From NCBI GenBank assembly GCA_963705525.1, contig CAVPJW010000002.1:868001-932000 (forward strand): DNA of 64,000 nt. Reading direction: 5' to 3'. Below the pieces are notes generated by a model. The model was not told the DNA's origin, made no database searches, and was given only the letters and a program-made list of their open reading frames with translations. Positions 45,757 through 53,578 of the stretch are shown in pieces. This stretch comes from CAVPJW01 sp963705525. GTDB taxonomy: Bacteria; Acidobacteriota; Vicinamibacteria; Vicinamibacterales; CAVPJW01. How positions within the stretch are numbered: position 1 is the stretch's first letter; each line of letters starts with the position of its first letter. The position numbers were made by a program, and so were the translations under genes.

Positions 45757-48205
45757 CATCGAGCCGAGCTTCGAGCTGCGGGTCGGGCGAGCTCGGTGCT
45801 TCTGATGCTTTCTCCGGCCGGACTCGCGACCATCGGACAGCGGCCAGGCCGACGGCGAAGGCCCCGCCGCCTCCGAGCAGATAGGGGAACAACCAGGCCA
45901 GTCGATTGAACCCCTTGTCGATTGGAGCACCCAGCGGCTCTTCGCTGCCGTACCTGGCGATGAAATACGCGAAGATCTGATCCTTGTTCTTGCCCGCCGC
46001 CACCTGTTCGGCCAGCTCCTGGCGCATCATCGCGGCCGTGCCGCAGGCACACTCCGAGAGAAGTTTGTGGCCGCACGTTCCGCACATGCACACGATCTGA
46101 CGCTGCATCTCGCGTTCGAACGGGCTTCTTGGAACGACGGGCACTGTTTGCGCGCTCTCCACGTGCTGCGCCGACACCGTCGCAACAGGTACCAACAGAA
46201 GAAGCAGGACGAGCGGAAGCGTCGTCGCGGCGCCGGCCGGCACGTGCGCTGCCGCAAAGCTGAACGCCCGCTCAGGCAGGAGCGCGATGCCAGTTCCCAA
46301 CGCCATCACACCGAACCCGACCCAAATCCAGTTCACGAGCGGGTTGATGACGATCTGCAGGCTCACGCTCTGATCCTTCAGATCGAAGGCCGGCATCACG
46401 ATGTAGAGGTCCTCCGACGCAGTTCGCCGGATCGCCACCTCGGTCGTAGGTTCTTCCTCGTGCTTGCGGTAGAACCACTTCGCCGGGTAGAGCCTGGCGA
46501 TCTCCTTCCCCTTCTCGAAGACGGTGACGTGCGCCGTGATCATCTGTTTCTGTCCGTCATCGGTCAGCTTCACCGCGTCATGACGGATGTTGAATGCACC
46601 GACGGTCGCCTGCTGGCCAGGCTTCAGCAGAACCTGCTCATCGCGCTTGAATCCACCGCCGGCAAAACCCAGGAAGATCAGGACGATGCCCAGGTGAACG
46701 ATGTAGCCGCCGTAGCGGCGCCGCGAGCGCGCGACGAGGCCAATGAGGGCCGTCGCGAGATCGGTGCCGGTCGTGCGCTGCCGGACCGACGCGCCGCGCA
46801 CGAATTCCTGTCCGATGGCCGTCGCGACGAAGGCACACAGCGCGAAACAGAGGCCAGAGGTCCAGACGCGCAGCCCGATTGCAGCGAGCGCAACCGCTGT
46901 GACGACACCCCCCGTCACCGGCCAGAGAAACTGTTCGCGCAAGTTCGAGAGCGTCGACTTGCGCCACGCCATCAAGGGCCCCACACCTGTGAGGAACAAC
47001 AGCGCGAGCCCGATCGGCAGCATCCATTTGTTGAAGAACGGCGGTCCCACCGTGAGCCGTTCTCCCATGACGGCCTCGCTGAGCGTCGGGAACATGGTGG
47101 CAAACAGCACGAACAGCGCCGAGAACAACAGGATCCAGTTGTTCGCGAGGAACGCCGCTTCCCGCGAGGCCCAGGAGTCGAGCTCGTGCCGCGAGCGAAG
47201 GAGCGGCAGCCGGTAAATCACGAGACCGAAACTGAACACGAGGATGACCACCATGAATCCGGTGAAAAGCCACGCGAGCTCGCGGTCTTCGCCGAAGGCG
47301 TGCACGGACTGCACGACGCCGGATCGCGTCATGAACGTCCCGAAGATCGTCAGAAAGAAAGTGACGATGACGAGCGTGACGTTCCAGACGCGCAACATGC
47401 TGCGGCGTTCCTGCACGATGACGGAGTGCAGAAACGCTGTTGCGGTAAACCATGGAAGGAGACCCGCGTTCTCAACCGGATCCCAGCCCCAGTAGCCACC
47501 CCACCCCAGCTCCTCGTACGCCCAGATCATGCCGAGCGTGAGGCCGAACGACAGGAAGAGCCAGGCGAACATCGTCCATCGACGGACCGCGCGCAACCAC
47601 GCATCGTCGAGGTAGCCCGTGATGAGCGCCGCCATCCCGAATGCGTAGGGAATCGTCATGCCGACGAATCCGATGTAGAGCGACGGCGGATGGATGGCCA
47701 TGTACGGGTTCTGCAGGAGCGGATTCAACCCTCGGCCGTCTTTGGGCAAATCAACCAGGAATGTTTCGAACGGGTTGTTGTGCACGGTCATCAGGAACAG
47801 GAAGAACATCTGCACGACACCGATGACCGCTACGACGTACGGAATCAGCTCGCGGTGGCGCTCACGATTCACGTAGACCGCTATCGATCCGAAGATCGAC
47901 AGCAGAAACACCCAGAACATGATCGAACCGTCGAGGCCACCCCAGTACGAGGTGAGCTTGTAGAAAAGCGGCTGGGCCTGATCGGAATAGCGCTGGACGT
48001 ACTTGATCCGGTAGTCCTCGGTGACGAACGCGTGCACGATGACCGCCGAGGCCACGGTCATCAGCGCGGCGACGAGATAGAACGCGCCTATCCCGCTTTC
48101 AACAAGCCGTCTGGAGCCCCGGCGCGCGCCGGCGACCGACGCCGCCACCGCGTAGCTGGCCACCACGAAGGTCGTTAGGAGAAGGAACGAGCCTAGCGAA
48201 GCCAT
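45734..48205 (-). CDS. ccmF: CcmF-CcmH fusion, cytochrome c heme lyase
   Basis: The 823-residue protein is a fusion. Residues of about 1-690 are CcmF: about 14 membrane helices, the WWD-type heme site ELGWGGYWGWDPVENAGLLPW, and conserved His residues in VHNNPFET and MAIHPPSLY. After a membrane helix near residue 700, the C-terminal 100 residues are CcmH/CycL: CMCGTCGHKLLSECACG carries the redox Cys residues, and QIFAYFIARYG and a final helix follow. CcmF and CcmH are separate in most System I operons, where they ligate heme to apocytochrome. The start is ATG 48205. The fusion places the thioredox-type CcmH next to the heme site. Confidence 0.92.
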   Translation of the reverse strand: MASLGSFLLLTTFVVASYAVAASVAGARRGSRRLVESGIGAFYLVAALMTVASAVIVHAFVTEDYRIKYVQRYSDQAQPLFYKLTSYWGGLDGSIMFWVFLLSIFGSIAVYVNRERHRELIPYVVAVIGVVQMFFLFLMTVHNNPFETFLVDLPKDGRGLNPLLQNPYMAIHPPSLYIGFVGMTIPYAFGMAALITGYLDDAWLRAVRRWTMFAWLFLSFGLTLGMIWAYEELGWGGYWGWDPVENAGLLPWFTATAFLHSVIVQERRSMLRVWNVTLVIVTFFLTIFGTFMTRSGVVQSVHAFGEDRELAWLFTGFMVVILVFSFGLVIYRLPLLRSRHELDSWASREAAFLANNWILLFSALFVLFATMFPTLSEAVMGERLTVGPPFFNKWMLPIGLALLFLTGVGPLMAWRKSTLSNLREQFLWPVTGGVVTAVALAAIGLRVWTSGLCFALCAFVATAIGQEFVRGASVRQRTTGTDLATALIGLVARSRRRYGGYIVHLGIVLIFLGFAGGGFKRDEQVLLKPGQQATVGAFNIRHDAVKLTDDGQKQMITAHVTVFEKGKEIARLYPAKWFYRKHEEEPTTEVAIRRTASEDLYIVMPAFDLKDQSVSLQIVINPLVNWIWVGFGVMALGTGIALLPERAFSFAAAHVPAGAATTLPLVLLLLLVPVATVSAQHVESAQTVPVVPRSPFEREMQRQIVCMCGTCGHKLLSECACGTAAMMRQELAEQVAAGKNKDQIFAYFIARYGSEEPLGAPIDKGFNRLAWLFPYLLGGGGAFAVGLAAVRWSRVRPEKASEAPSSPDPQLEARLDDELRSLD

Positions 48206-48233
48206 CGTTCGGCCTCAATCCGGGAAGACGATG

Positions 48234-48635
48234 TCAGAGGGCCTTCTTGGCTTCGTATTTGGAAGGACACTTGGCCATGACGCCATTTGGTTCAACGTGG
48301 AATCCGTCGGATCGGAGAGTCCCTTTGAGCACGACTTCAGAATCGTCCTTGAACGTGTCCGGCACGACACCAGTGTACGTGGCAGGGACGACCACGCCCT
48401 TGTTCTGAATTTGAAAGCGGTACTCGAGCGAATCTCGACGACGCAGGATCGATTTGGCCACGACGAATCCATGGAGCTGCAGGCGCTTGCCTTCCCAGGC
48501 ATTGGGCTGACCCATCACTTCATCGACGTGCTTGTAGTACTCGACGTCTTCACGAAGTGTTGACCACAGGAGCCCGCCGAACGCCAGGACGAGCACGAGC
48601 GTCGTCAGGCCGATCTTCATAGCTCGCTGATTCAT
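48234..48635 (-). CDS. ccmE: Heme chaperone CcmE, Cys-type
   Basis: The 133-residue protein has a single membrane anchor (residues 7-24) and an OB-fold domain with QLHGFVVAKSILRRR and EPNGVMAKCPSKYEAKK. In the standard protein, heme binds covalently to a His in the LAKHDENY region. Here that position is Cys, giving CPSKY: the CxxxY variant known in archaea and some bacteria. ATG 48635 gives the usual short cytoplasmic N-terminus; GTG 48680 in frame would lengthen it. It passes heme from CcmC to the CcmFH lyase. Confidence 0.88.
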   Translation of the reverse strand: MNQRAMKIGLTTLVLVLAFGGLLWSTLREDVEYYKHVDEVMGQPNAWEGKRLQLHGFVVAKSILRRRDSLEYRFQIQNKGVVVPATYTGVVPDTFKDDSEVVLKGTLRSDGFHVEPNGVMAKCPSKYEAKKAL

Positions 48636-48685
48636 AAGCAGTTCGTTGATTCGAGCCTTCAGAATATCGCCGAAGTCCACCGGGG

Positions 48686-49261
48686 TCAACAGGCCAACCC
48701 TACCATGCCCATCCCCTTCAGCACTTGATAGACGCGTTCGAGCGGCAGGCCGACGACGTTGCTGTGCGAACCCTCGATGCTCACGACGAACCGCGCCCCC
48801 AACCCCTGCACGGCGTACGCGCCGGCCTTGTCGAGCGGCTCGCCGGTCGCAACATACCAGCGAATCTCGTCGGGGCCCAGCGGCGCGAACTGGACGCGCG
48901 TGGTGTCCACGGAATGCCGCCATTCGCGCCCGGAGACCACCGTGAGCCCGGTCAGCACCTCGTGCGTCCGTCCTGAAAGGATGGCCAGCATTTCGGCGGC
49001 ATCCTGAGCATCCCTGGGTTTGCCAAGGATCCGGCCGTCGACCACGACGGTCGTGTCGGCCGCTAGCAGCACTGCATCTGGCTCGACTCGTGCTGAAACG
49101 GCGCGGGCTTTAGCCTCGGCAAGGCGCGAGACATAGGCGTCCGGCCGCTCGCCCGGCTCCATGTCTTCGTTGATGTCCGCGGGAATGATCTCAAAGACGA
49201 AGCCGGCCGACCGGAGGAGCTCCGCGCGACGAGGAGACGATGAGGCGAGAATGAGTCGCAC
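48686..49261 (-). CDS. maf: Maf-family nucleoside triphosphate pyrophosphatase
   Basis: The 191-residue protein shows the Maf motifs: LASSSPRRAELLRSAGF at the N-terminus, a central LAADTTVVVDGRILGKP, and the C-terminal GLPLERV. Members hydrolyse dTTP, UTP or modified nucleotides to monophosphates, which prevents misincorporation and may affect septum formation. It is the first gene of the ccm operon and diverges from the DciA-like gene. Its -10 (TATACT on the minus strand) ends 9 nt before the ATG, again implying a near-leaderless mRNA. Confidence 0.92.
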   Translation of the reverse strand: MRLILASSSPRRAELLRSAGFVFEIIPADINEDMEPGERPDAYVSRLAEAKARAVSARVEPDAVLLAADTTVVVDGRILGKPRDAQDAAEMLAILSGRTHEVLTGLTVVSGREWRHSVDTTRVQFAPLGPDEIRWYVATGEPLDKAGAYAVQGLGARFVVSIEGSHSNVVGLPLERVYQVLKGMGMVGLAC

Positions 49262-49270
49262 GCTACCGAA

Positions 49271-49278
49271 AGTATAAT
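49271..49278. promoter_or_regulatory. Overlapping divergent -10 elements (maf and DciA-like gene)
   Basis: The octamer AGTATAAT holds TATAAT on the plus strand (49273-49278) and TATACT on the minus strand (49276-49271). The distances to the two start codons are 8 nt (GTG 49287) and 9 nt (ATG 49261), so both transcripts would start at or near the start codon. No -35 is seen on either strand. Binding of polymerase to one -10 would exclude the other. Confidence 0.6.
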
Positions 49279-49286
49279 TGGCTTCA

Positions 49287-49611
49287 GTGATTCCCCTTCA
49301 TGACGCCGTCTCCGGGGCGCTGGCGGCGGTCCTGGCGAAAGCGCCGCTCAGCGACGGTAAGGTTCGGTTCGCCTGGCGCGCGGCGGTTGGTTCGGCGCTG
49401 GACAGGGCAAGCTGGGTCCAGCTGCAAGTGAATGGCGTCCTCCGCGTGGACGTCAAGACTCAGCCCTGGCAGCGCGGAGATCGAGCGCTCGCGACCAATT
49501 GTGCTGCGGCGGTTGAACGAGCTGCTCGGTCAAGAAGTGGTTCGCCGGCTCGATATCCGCGTTCGCGAACGCGGGGACTACCAGTCCTCTTCGGAACACC
49601 CCGATGCGTGA
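49287..49611 (+). CDS. DciA-like (DUF721) protein, interrupted by a +1 frameshift
   Basis: The 5' part reads VIPLHDAVSGALAAVLAKAP, then FAWRAAVGSALDRAS and VNGVLRVDVKTQPWQR. At the GG of 49476-49477 the frame breaks, and the next frame gives EIERSRPIVLRRLNELLG, EVVRRLDIRVRERG and a stop at 49609-49611. Removal of one G gives a 107-residue DUF721 protein, and the span is 3n+1. DciA loads the replicative helicase in bacteria that lack DnaC, so a real break would probably be harmful; this supports a sequence error. GTG 49287 follows a -10 by 8 nt. It overlaps the thiolase start by 8 nt. Confidence 0.7.
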
Positions 49612-50785
49612 CGCCGTCATCGTCAGCGCCGTTCGCGTGCCGACGGGAAAGTTTCTCGGCGCTCTCAAGGATTTTTCGGCGACTGCGCTCGGCGCGATCG
49701 TCGTGCGCGAGGCCGTTCGACGAGCCGGCATCGATCCGGCGGCGGTGGACGAATGCATCATGGGCAACGTCGTCTCGGCCGGGCTCGGCCAGAACCCCGC
49801 ACGACAGGCTGCCCTTCGCGGCGGGCTGGCCGATCATGTTGCGGCGCTGACGATCAACAAGGTCTGTGGCTCGGGTCTCAAGGCGGTGATGCTGGCGGCG
49901 CAGGGAATAGGTACCGGCGACATCGACATTGCCGTGGCCGGCGGCATGGAGTCGATGAGCAACTGCCCCTACCTTCTACCGCGCGTTCGAGAGGGCCTGC
50001 GAATGGGGCACGCGCAGGCCGTTGACTCGATGATCAACGACGGTCTCTGGTGCTCCTTCGAAGACTGGCACATGGGGAACTCCGGGGAACTTGTCGCCGA
50101 AGAATACTCTGTGTCGCGCTGCGCGCAGGACGAGTACGCGGCAGCCAGCCACCGGAAGGCCGCGGCCGCTGCAGCGGAAGGACGCTTTCGCGAGGAGATC
50201 CTTCCGATCTCCATCCCTCAGAAGAAGGGAGCTCCTGTCGTCTTCGACCGGGACGAGTCCGTCAGGCCGGACACGACCGTCGAGGCTCTGGCCGCCCTCA
50301 AACCCGCCTTCAAGAAGGACGGCACGGTGACGGCCGGCAATGCGCCGCCGGTCAATGATGGCGCCGCGGCGCTGGTGGTGGTCGAAGGCGGACGCGCTGG
50401 CGCACTCGGTCTCGAACCGCTCGCCCGTATCGTGGGCCAGGCGACCAGCGGCCTCCCACCGAAACACGTGCTCATGACGCCGGTTGAGGCGGTGCGGAAG
50501 GTTGCGGCGAAGGTCGGCTGGAAACTGGAGGACGTCGATCTGTTCGAACTGAACGAAGCCTTCTCCGTCCAGGCCGTTGCGGTGCTCAGAACACTCGGCA
50601 TCGATCCGGCGCGGGTGAACGTCAACGGCGGCGCCGTCGCGCTCGGTCATCCCATCGGCGCCAGCGGCGCGCGCATCCTCACCACGCTCCTCTATGCATT
50701 GAAGCAGCGCGGCGCCCGCCGCGGCATTGCGACGCTCTGTCTCGGCGGCGGCAACGGCGTCGCGCTCGCGGTCGAATGTCGATGA
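49604..50785 (+). CDS. Acetyl-CoA C-acetyltransferase (thiolase)
   Basis: The 393-residue enzyme has the acyl-accepting Cys88 in NKVCGSGLKAVM, the NEAFSVQAVAVL signature, the GHPIGASGAR site with its catalytic His, and the C-terminal Cys in CLGGGNG. It interconverts two acetyl-CoA with acetoacetyl-CoA, or cleaves 3-ketoacyl-CoA. The stop overlaps the next gene's start, which encodes the following step, so the pair forms a short-chain acyl-CoA module. All catalytic residues are in place. Confidence 0.93.
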   Translation: MRDAVIVSAVRVPTGKFLGALKDFSATALGAIVVREAVRRAGIDPAAVDECIMGNVVSAGLGQNPARQAALRGGLADHVAALTINKVCGSGLKAVMLAAQGIGTGDIDIAVAGGMESMSNCPYLLPRVREGLRMGHAQAVDSMINDGLWCSFEDWHMGNSGELVAEEYSVSRCAQDEYAAASHRKAAAAAAEGRFREEILPISIPQKKGAPVVFDRDESVRPDTTVEALAALKPAFKKDGTVTAGNAPPVNDGAAALVVVEGGRAGALGLEPLARIVGQATSGLPPKHVLMTPVEAVRKVAAKVGWKLEDVDLFELNEAFSVQAVAVLRTLGIDPARVNVNGGAVALGHPIGASGARILTTLLYALKQRGARRGIATLCLGGGNGVALAVECR

Positions 50786-51636
50786 ACTCGGCGATTCGCA
50801 CGGTGGGCGTCGTCGGAGCGGGCACGATGGGCAACGGGATCGCGCAGGTCTTTGCCCAGGCTGGGTTCGACGTTCGGTTGCACGACGTGTCTGACGGCGC
50901 GCTCGACAAGGCGACAGGCGCGATTCAGAAGAGCCTGTCGAAATTCGTCGAGAAAGGCCGGCTGAACGCGACCGAGAAGGACGCCACCATGTCGCGCCTC
51001 CACACGTCGACCGAGCTCGATCGCCTGGCAGAGGCGGACTTCGTCGTCGAAGCGATCGTCGAAGATGAGGCGGCGAAGCGCTCGCTCTTCGGCGGCCTCG
51101 ATGCCATCACGCACGAGAACGTCATCCTCTCATCGAACACATCATCGATCTCGATTACCACGCTGGGCGCCGCGACAAAGCGTCCTTCGCGCGTGCTCGG
51201 CATGCACTTCATGAACCCGGTGCCGTTGATGCCGCTGGTCGAACTGATTCGCGGCCAGCACACGAGCGCGGAATCGATGTCCATCGCGACGGACCTCTGT
51301 GCCCGCCTGGGCAAGACGGCCGTCGAAGCCGCCGATTATCCCGGCTTCATCGCGAACCGCGTGCTCATGCCCATGATCAACGAGGCCGTCTTTGCCGTGA
51401 TGGAAGGGGTGGGCACACCCGACGCGATCGACACCGTCATGAAGCTCGGCATGAATCATCCGATGGGACCGCTCGCGCTGGCGGACTTGATCGGCCTCGA
51501 CGTCTGTTTGGCGATCATGAACGTGCTCCACGAGGGCCTCGGCGACGCCAAGTACAGGCCCTGCCCTCTATTGAAGCGGATGGTGGCGGGCGGGCAGCTG
51601 GGGCGAAAAAGCGGTCGCGGCTTCTACACGTACTAG
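50776..51636 (+). CDS. 3-hydroxybutyryl-CoA dehydrogenase
   Basis: The 286-residue enzyme has a Rossmann NAD site GVVGAGTMGNGIAQVFAQAG, the catalytic His region LGMHFMNPVPLMPLVE, the PGFIANRVLMP helix and a C-terminal domain with GMNHPMGPLALADLIGLD. It reduces acetoacetyl-CoA to 3-hydroxybutyryl-CoA or runs in beta-oxidation. It begins inside the thiolase gene (ATG 50776; a second ATG is at 50782). The stop TAG shares the palindrome CTAG with the convergent YdjM-like gene's stop. Confidence 0.93.
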   Translation: MSMNSAIRTVGVVGAGTMGNGIAQVFAQAGFDVRLHDVSDGALDKATGAIQKSLSKFVEKGRLNATEKDATMSRLHTSTELDRLAEADFVVEAIVEDEAAKRSLFGGLDAITHENVILSSNTSSISITTLGAATKRPSRVLGMHFMNPVPLMPLVELIRGQHTSAESMSIATDLCARLGKTAVEAADYPGFIANRVLMPMINEAVFAVMEGVGTPDAIDTVMKLGMNHPMGPLALADLIGLDVCLAIMNVLHEGLGDAKYRPCPLLKRMVAGGQLGRKSGRGFYTY

Positions 51637-52211
51637 TCGGCCGTGGGAGCCGGCCGGAGTAGGCTCTGGCGTCCCTTCGCGCGCCAGCGCCAGACAAGCG
51701 TCAGGACGCTGCCCATCAGCACGACCTCCCAGACGAACGCGATCGAGTTGACGATCAGGAACCGTTCGACCAGCCAGAAGCGATGCTCCACGGTGGGGAA
51801 AATCCAGATCGGCGACAGATAGAAGCCGTGATCGAACGGCCAGAGCGCCATCACGCCGCGCGGCGTCGAATGGTCGCTTCCGAGCCAGTCGAACACGACG
51901 TGCGATGCCCAGGCAAAGCCGCAGACAAGCCCCGTCCTCGCAACCGGCCGTTTCTTCCGCTTGGCGATCACGGCTGCGATCACGCCAACCAGGAGCGCCG
52001 CGAAAAAGCTGTGCGTGGCGGTACGATGTGCACCTGGAATGACGAGGTCGACATCGGGAATCGCCGCGAGCACCGCCGCCGCCATCGCGAGCGGCCCGCC
52101 GAGGCGATCGACGATCGTCGACGGACTTTCGGGCCGCCGCTCGGGCTCCAGGATGTCACTCATCCAGGCTGTCGCGAGTCCGCCCATCGCGTGGGCGAGT
52201 GGACTGGGCAT
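51633..52211 (-). CDS. YdjM-like metal-dependent membrane hydrolase
   Basis: The 192-residue protein has about four membrane helices with conserved charged residues: MPSPLAHAMGGLA at the start, AAIPDVDLV, then RTATHSFFAALL and ASHVVFDWLGSDH. These H, D-x-D, H and H-x3-D elements define the YdjM/LexA-regulated inner-membrane family, annotated as metal-dependent hydrolases. Its substrate is unknown. It is convergent with the dehydrogenase and divergent from recA. Confidence 0.82.
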   Translation of the reverse strand: MPSPLAHAMGGLATAWMSDILEPERRPESPSTIVDRLGGPLAMAAAVLAAIPDVDLVIPGAHRTATHSFFAALLVGVIAAVIAKRKKRPVARTGLVCGFAWASHVVFDWLGSDHSTPRGVMALWPFDHGFYLSPIWIFPTVEHRFWLVERFLIVNSIAFVWEVVLMGSVLTLVWRWRAKGRQSLLRPAPTAD

Positions 52212-52344
52212 TCAGCAGATCCTGCCATGGTTTCGGCGCCCCGCTGGTCGCGGAATAGCGATCCGCCATGATGGGGCGAAAGTCTTCATATCTCTAACAT
52301 ACTGCAACAACACGCTATATCAGTCGTCAAAAAGCAACTTTCGC

Positions 52345-52373
52345 TTGACAAGGCCTCGGCACGCTCCTAGAAT
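52345..52373 (+). promoter_or_regulatory. recA promoter
   Basis: TTGACA (52345-52350), an exact 17-nt spacer, then TAGAAT (52368-52373), which is close to the sigma70 consensus. It gives a leader of about 40 nt before the ATG, with AAGGAG at 52408-52413. No LexA box of the E. coli CTGT-N8-ACAG type or the Gram-positive GAAC-N4-GTTC type is visible, so any SOS control here uses another site. Confidence 0.85.
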
Positions 52374-52420
52374 GAGCGCCTCGTCGAGACTCGAGACCGT
52401 CACACCGAAGGAGATCGTCA

Positions 52421-53449
52421 ATGCCCGCCGATGAACGCACCGAGCGCACAAGAGCCCTGGACATAGCCGTCGGACAAATCGAGAAGCAGTTTGGTAAGGG
52501 AGCCATCATGCGGCTCGGCCAACGTGGGGCCATTCAGCCGATGGACAGCATTCCCACCGGCTCCATCAGCATCGACTATGCGCTCGGCATCGGAGGCATG
52601 CCGCGAGGCCGCGTCATCGAGATCTTCGGACCCGAGTCGTCGGGCAAGACGACGCTGGCGCTCCAGGTGATCGCTCAGGCGCAGAAGCTCGGTGGCATGG
52701 CGGCGTTCGTCGATGCCGAACACGCCCTCGATGCCACCTACGCGAACAAGCTCGGCGTGGATGTCGACAACCTGCTCGTCTCACAGCCGGACAACGGAGA
52801 GCAGGCGCTCGAGATCGTCGAAGTGCTCATTCGTTCCGGCGGCGTTGACGTCGTCGTGGTCGATTCAGTTGCGGCCCTGGTGCCGCGGGCCGAAATCGAA
52901 GGCGAGATGGGCGACGCGCAGATGGGGCTTCAGGCGCGGCTGATGTCTCAAGCGCTCCGCAAGCTCACGGGCGTCGTATCGAAGTCAAAAACCTGCCTGA
53001 TCTTCATCAATCAGCTCCGCGAGAAGATCGGCGTCATGTTCGGGAACCCGGAAACGACGACCGGCGGTCGAGCGCTCAAGTTCTATGCGTCCGTACGCGT
53101 GGACATCCGGCGCATTGCCAGCATCAAGGACGGCGATACCGTCGTCGGCGGCCGCACGCGCGTCAAGATCGTCAAGAACAAGGTGGCGCCGCCCTTCCGC
53201 GAGGCGGAATTCGACATCATGTACGGTGAGGGCATCTCTCAAGAAGGCGATCTCCTCGATCTCGCCGTCGAGAAGCGCATCGTCGAGAAGAGCGGGGCCT
53301 GGTTTGCCTTCGGCGGAGAGCGCCTCGGACAGGGTCGTGAGAACGCCAAGACGTTCCTCAAGGAAAATCCTGACATCTTCAAGATCATCGAGGAGCGCGT
53401 GCGTAAAGAAGTCGGGCTGATCAAGGAGCTCGAGGCCGCCACCGCATAG
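52421..53449 (+). CDS. recA: RecA recombinase
   Basis: The 342-residue protein catalyses strand exchange and stimulates LexA-type self-cleavage. The Walker A is GPESSGKTT (residues 70-78), followed by AFVDAEHALDATYANKLGVD, loop L1 near PRAEIEGEMGDAQMG, loop L2 with NQLREKIGVMFGNPETTTGG and the KFYASVRVDIRR strand. The N-terminal helix EKQFGKGAIMRLG is conserved. A good ribosome site (AAGGAG) lies 7 nt before the ATG. The promoter is near-consensus and a strong hairpin follows the stop, so it is probably monocistronic. Length and motifs are normal. Confidence 0.98.
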   Translation: MPADERTERTRALDIAVGQIEKQFGKGAIMRLGQRGAIQPMDSIPTGSISIDYALGIGGMPRGRVIEIFGPESSGKTTLALQVIAQAQKLGGMAAFVDAEHALDATYANKLGVDVDNLLVSQPDNGEQALEIVEVLIRSGGVDVVVVDSVAALVPRAEIEGEMGDAQMGLQARLMSQALRKLTGVVSKSKTCLIFINQLREKIGVMFGNPETTTGGRALKFYASVRVDIRRIASIKDGDTVVGGRTRVKIVKNKVAPPFREAEFDIMYGEGISQEGDLLDLAVEKRIVEKSGAWFAFGGERLGQGRENAKTFLKENPDIFKIIEERVRKEVGLIKELEAATA

Positions 53450-53465
53450 ACCCGCAAGCTCGCAC

Positions 53466-53497
53466 GGCTGGGGCAGGCCATCCACCTGCCCCCAGCC
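53466..53497 (+). terminator. Strong hairpin after recA
   Basis: The arms GGCTGGGGCAGG and CCTGCCCCCAGCC pair over 12 bp with one bulged C and a 7-nt loop. The hairpin begins 16 nt after the recA stop. No U-rich tail follows, only a pyrimidine run, so it may be a terminator, an mRNA-stability element or both. Confidence 0.5.
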
Positions 53498-53578
53498 GGC
53501 CGTGATTACAACCCTCTTCCCTTCCGTTCCATCCAACCGGTCAGCACATTTCAACGCACCTGCCCGGAGGCTTGGACG

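Noticed and set aside
46067..48178. Very long open frame (703 codons) on the plus strand opposite ccmFH
   Set aside because: It is the antisense shadow of the ccmFH gene. It is rich in Arg, His and Glu, has no domain and no ribosome site, and high GC keeps such frames open.
51633..51636. Shared CTAG stop codons of two convergent genes
   Set aside because: A compact arrangement but commonplace; no regulatory meaning can be argued from four bases.
52260..52345. SOS/LexA box upstream of recA
   Set aside because: Neither the CTGT-N8-ACAG nor the GAAC-N4-GTTC pattern occurs; only a standard promoter is visible.
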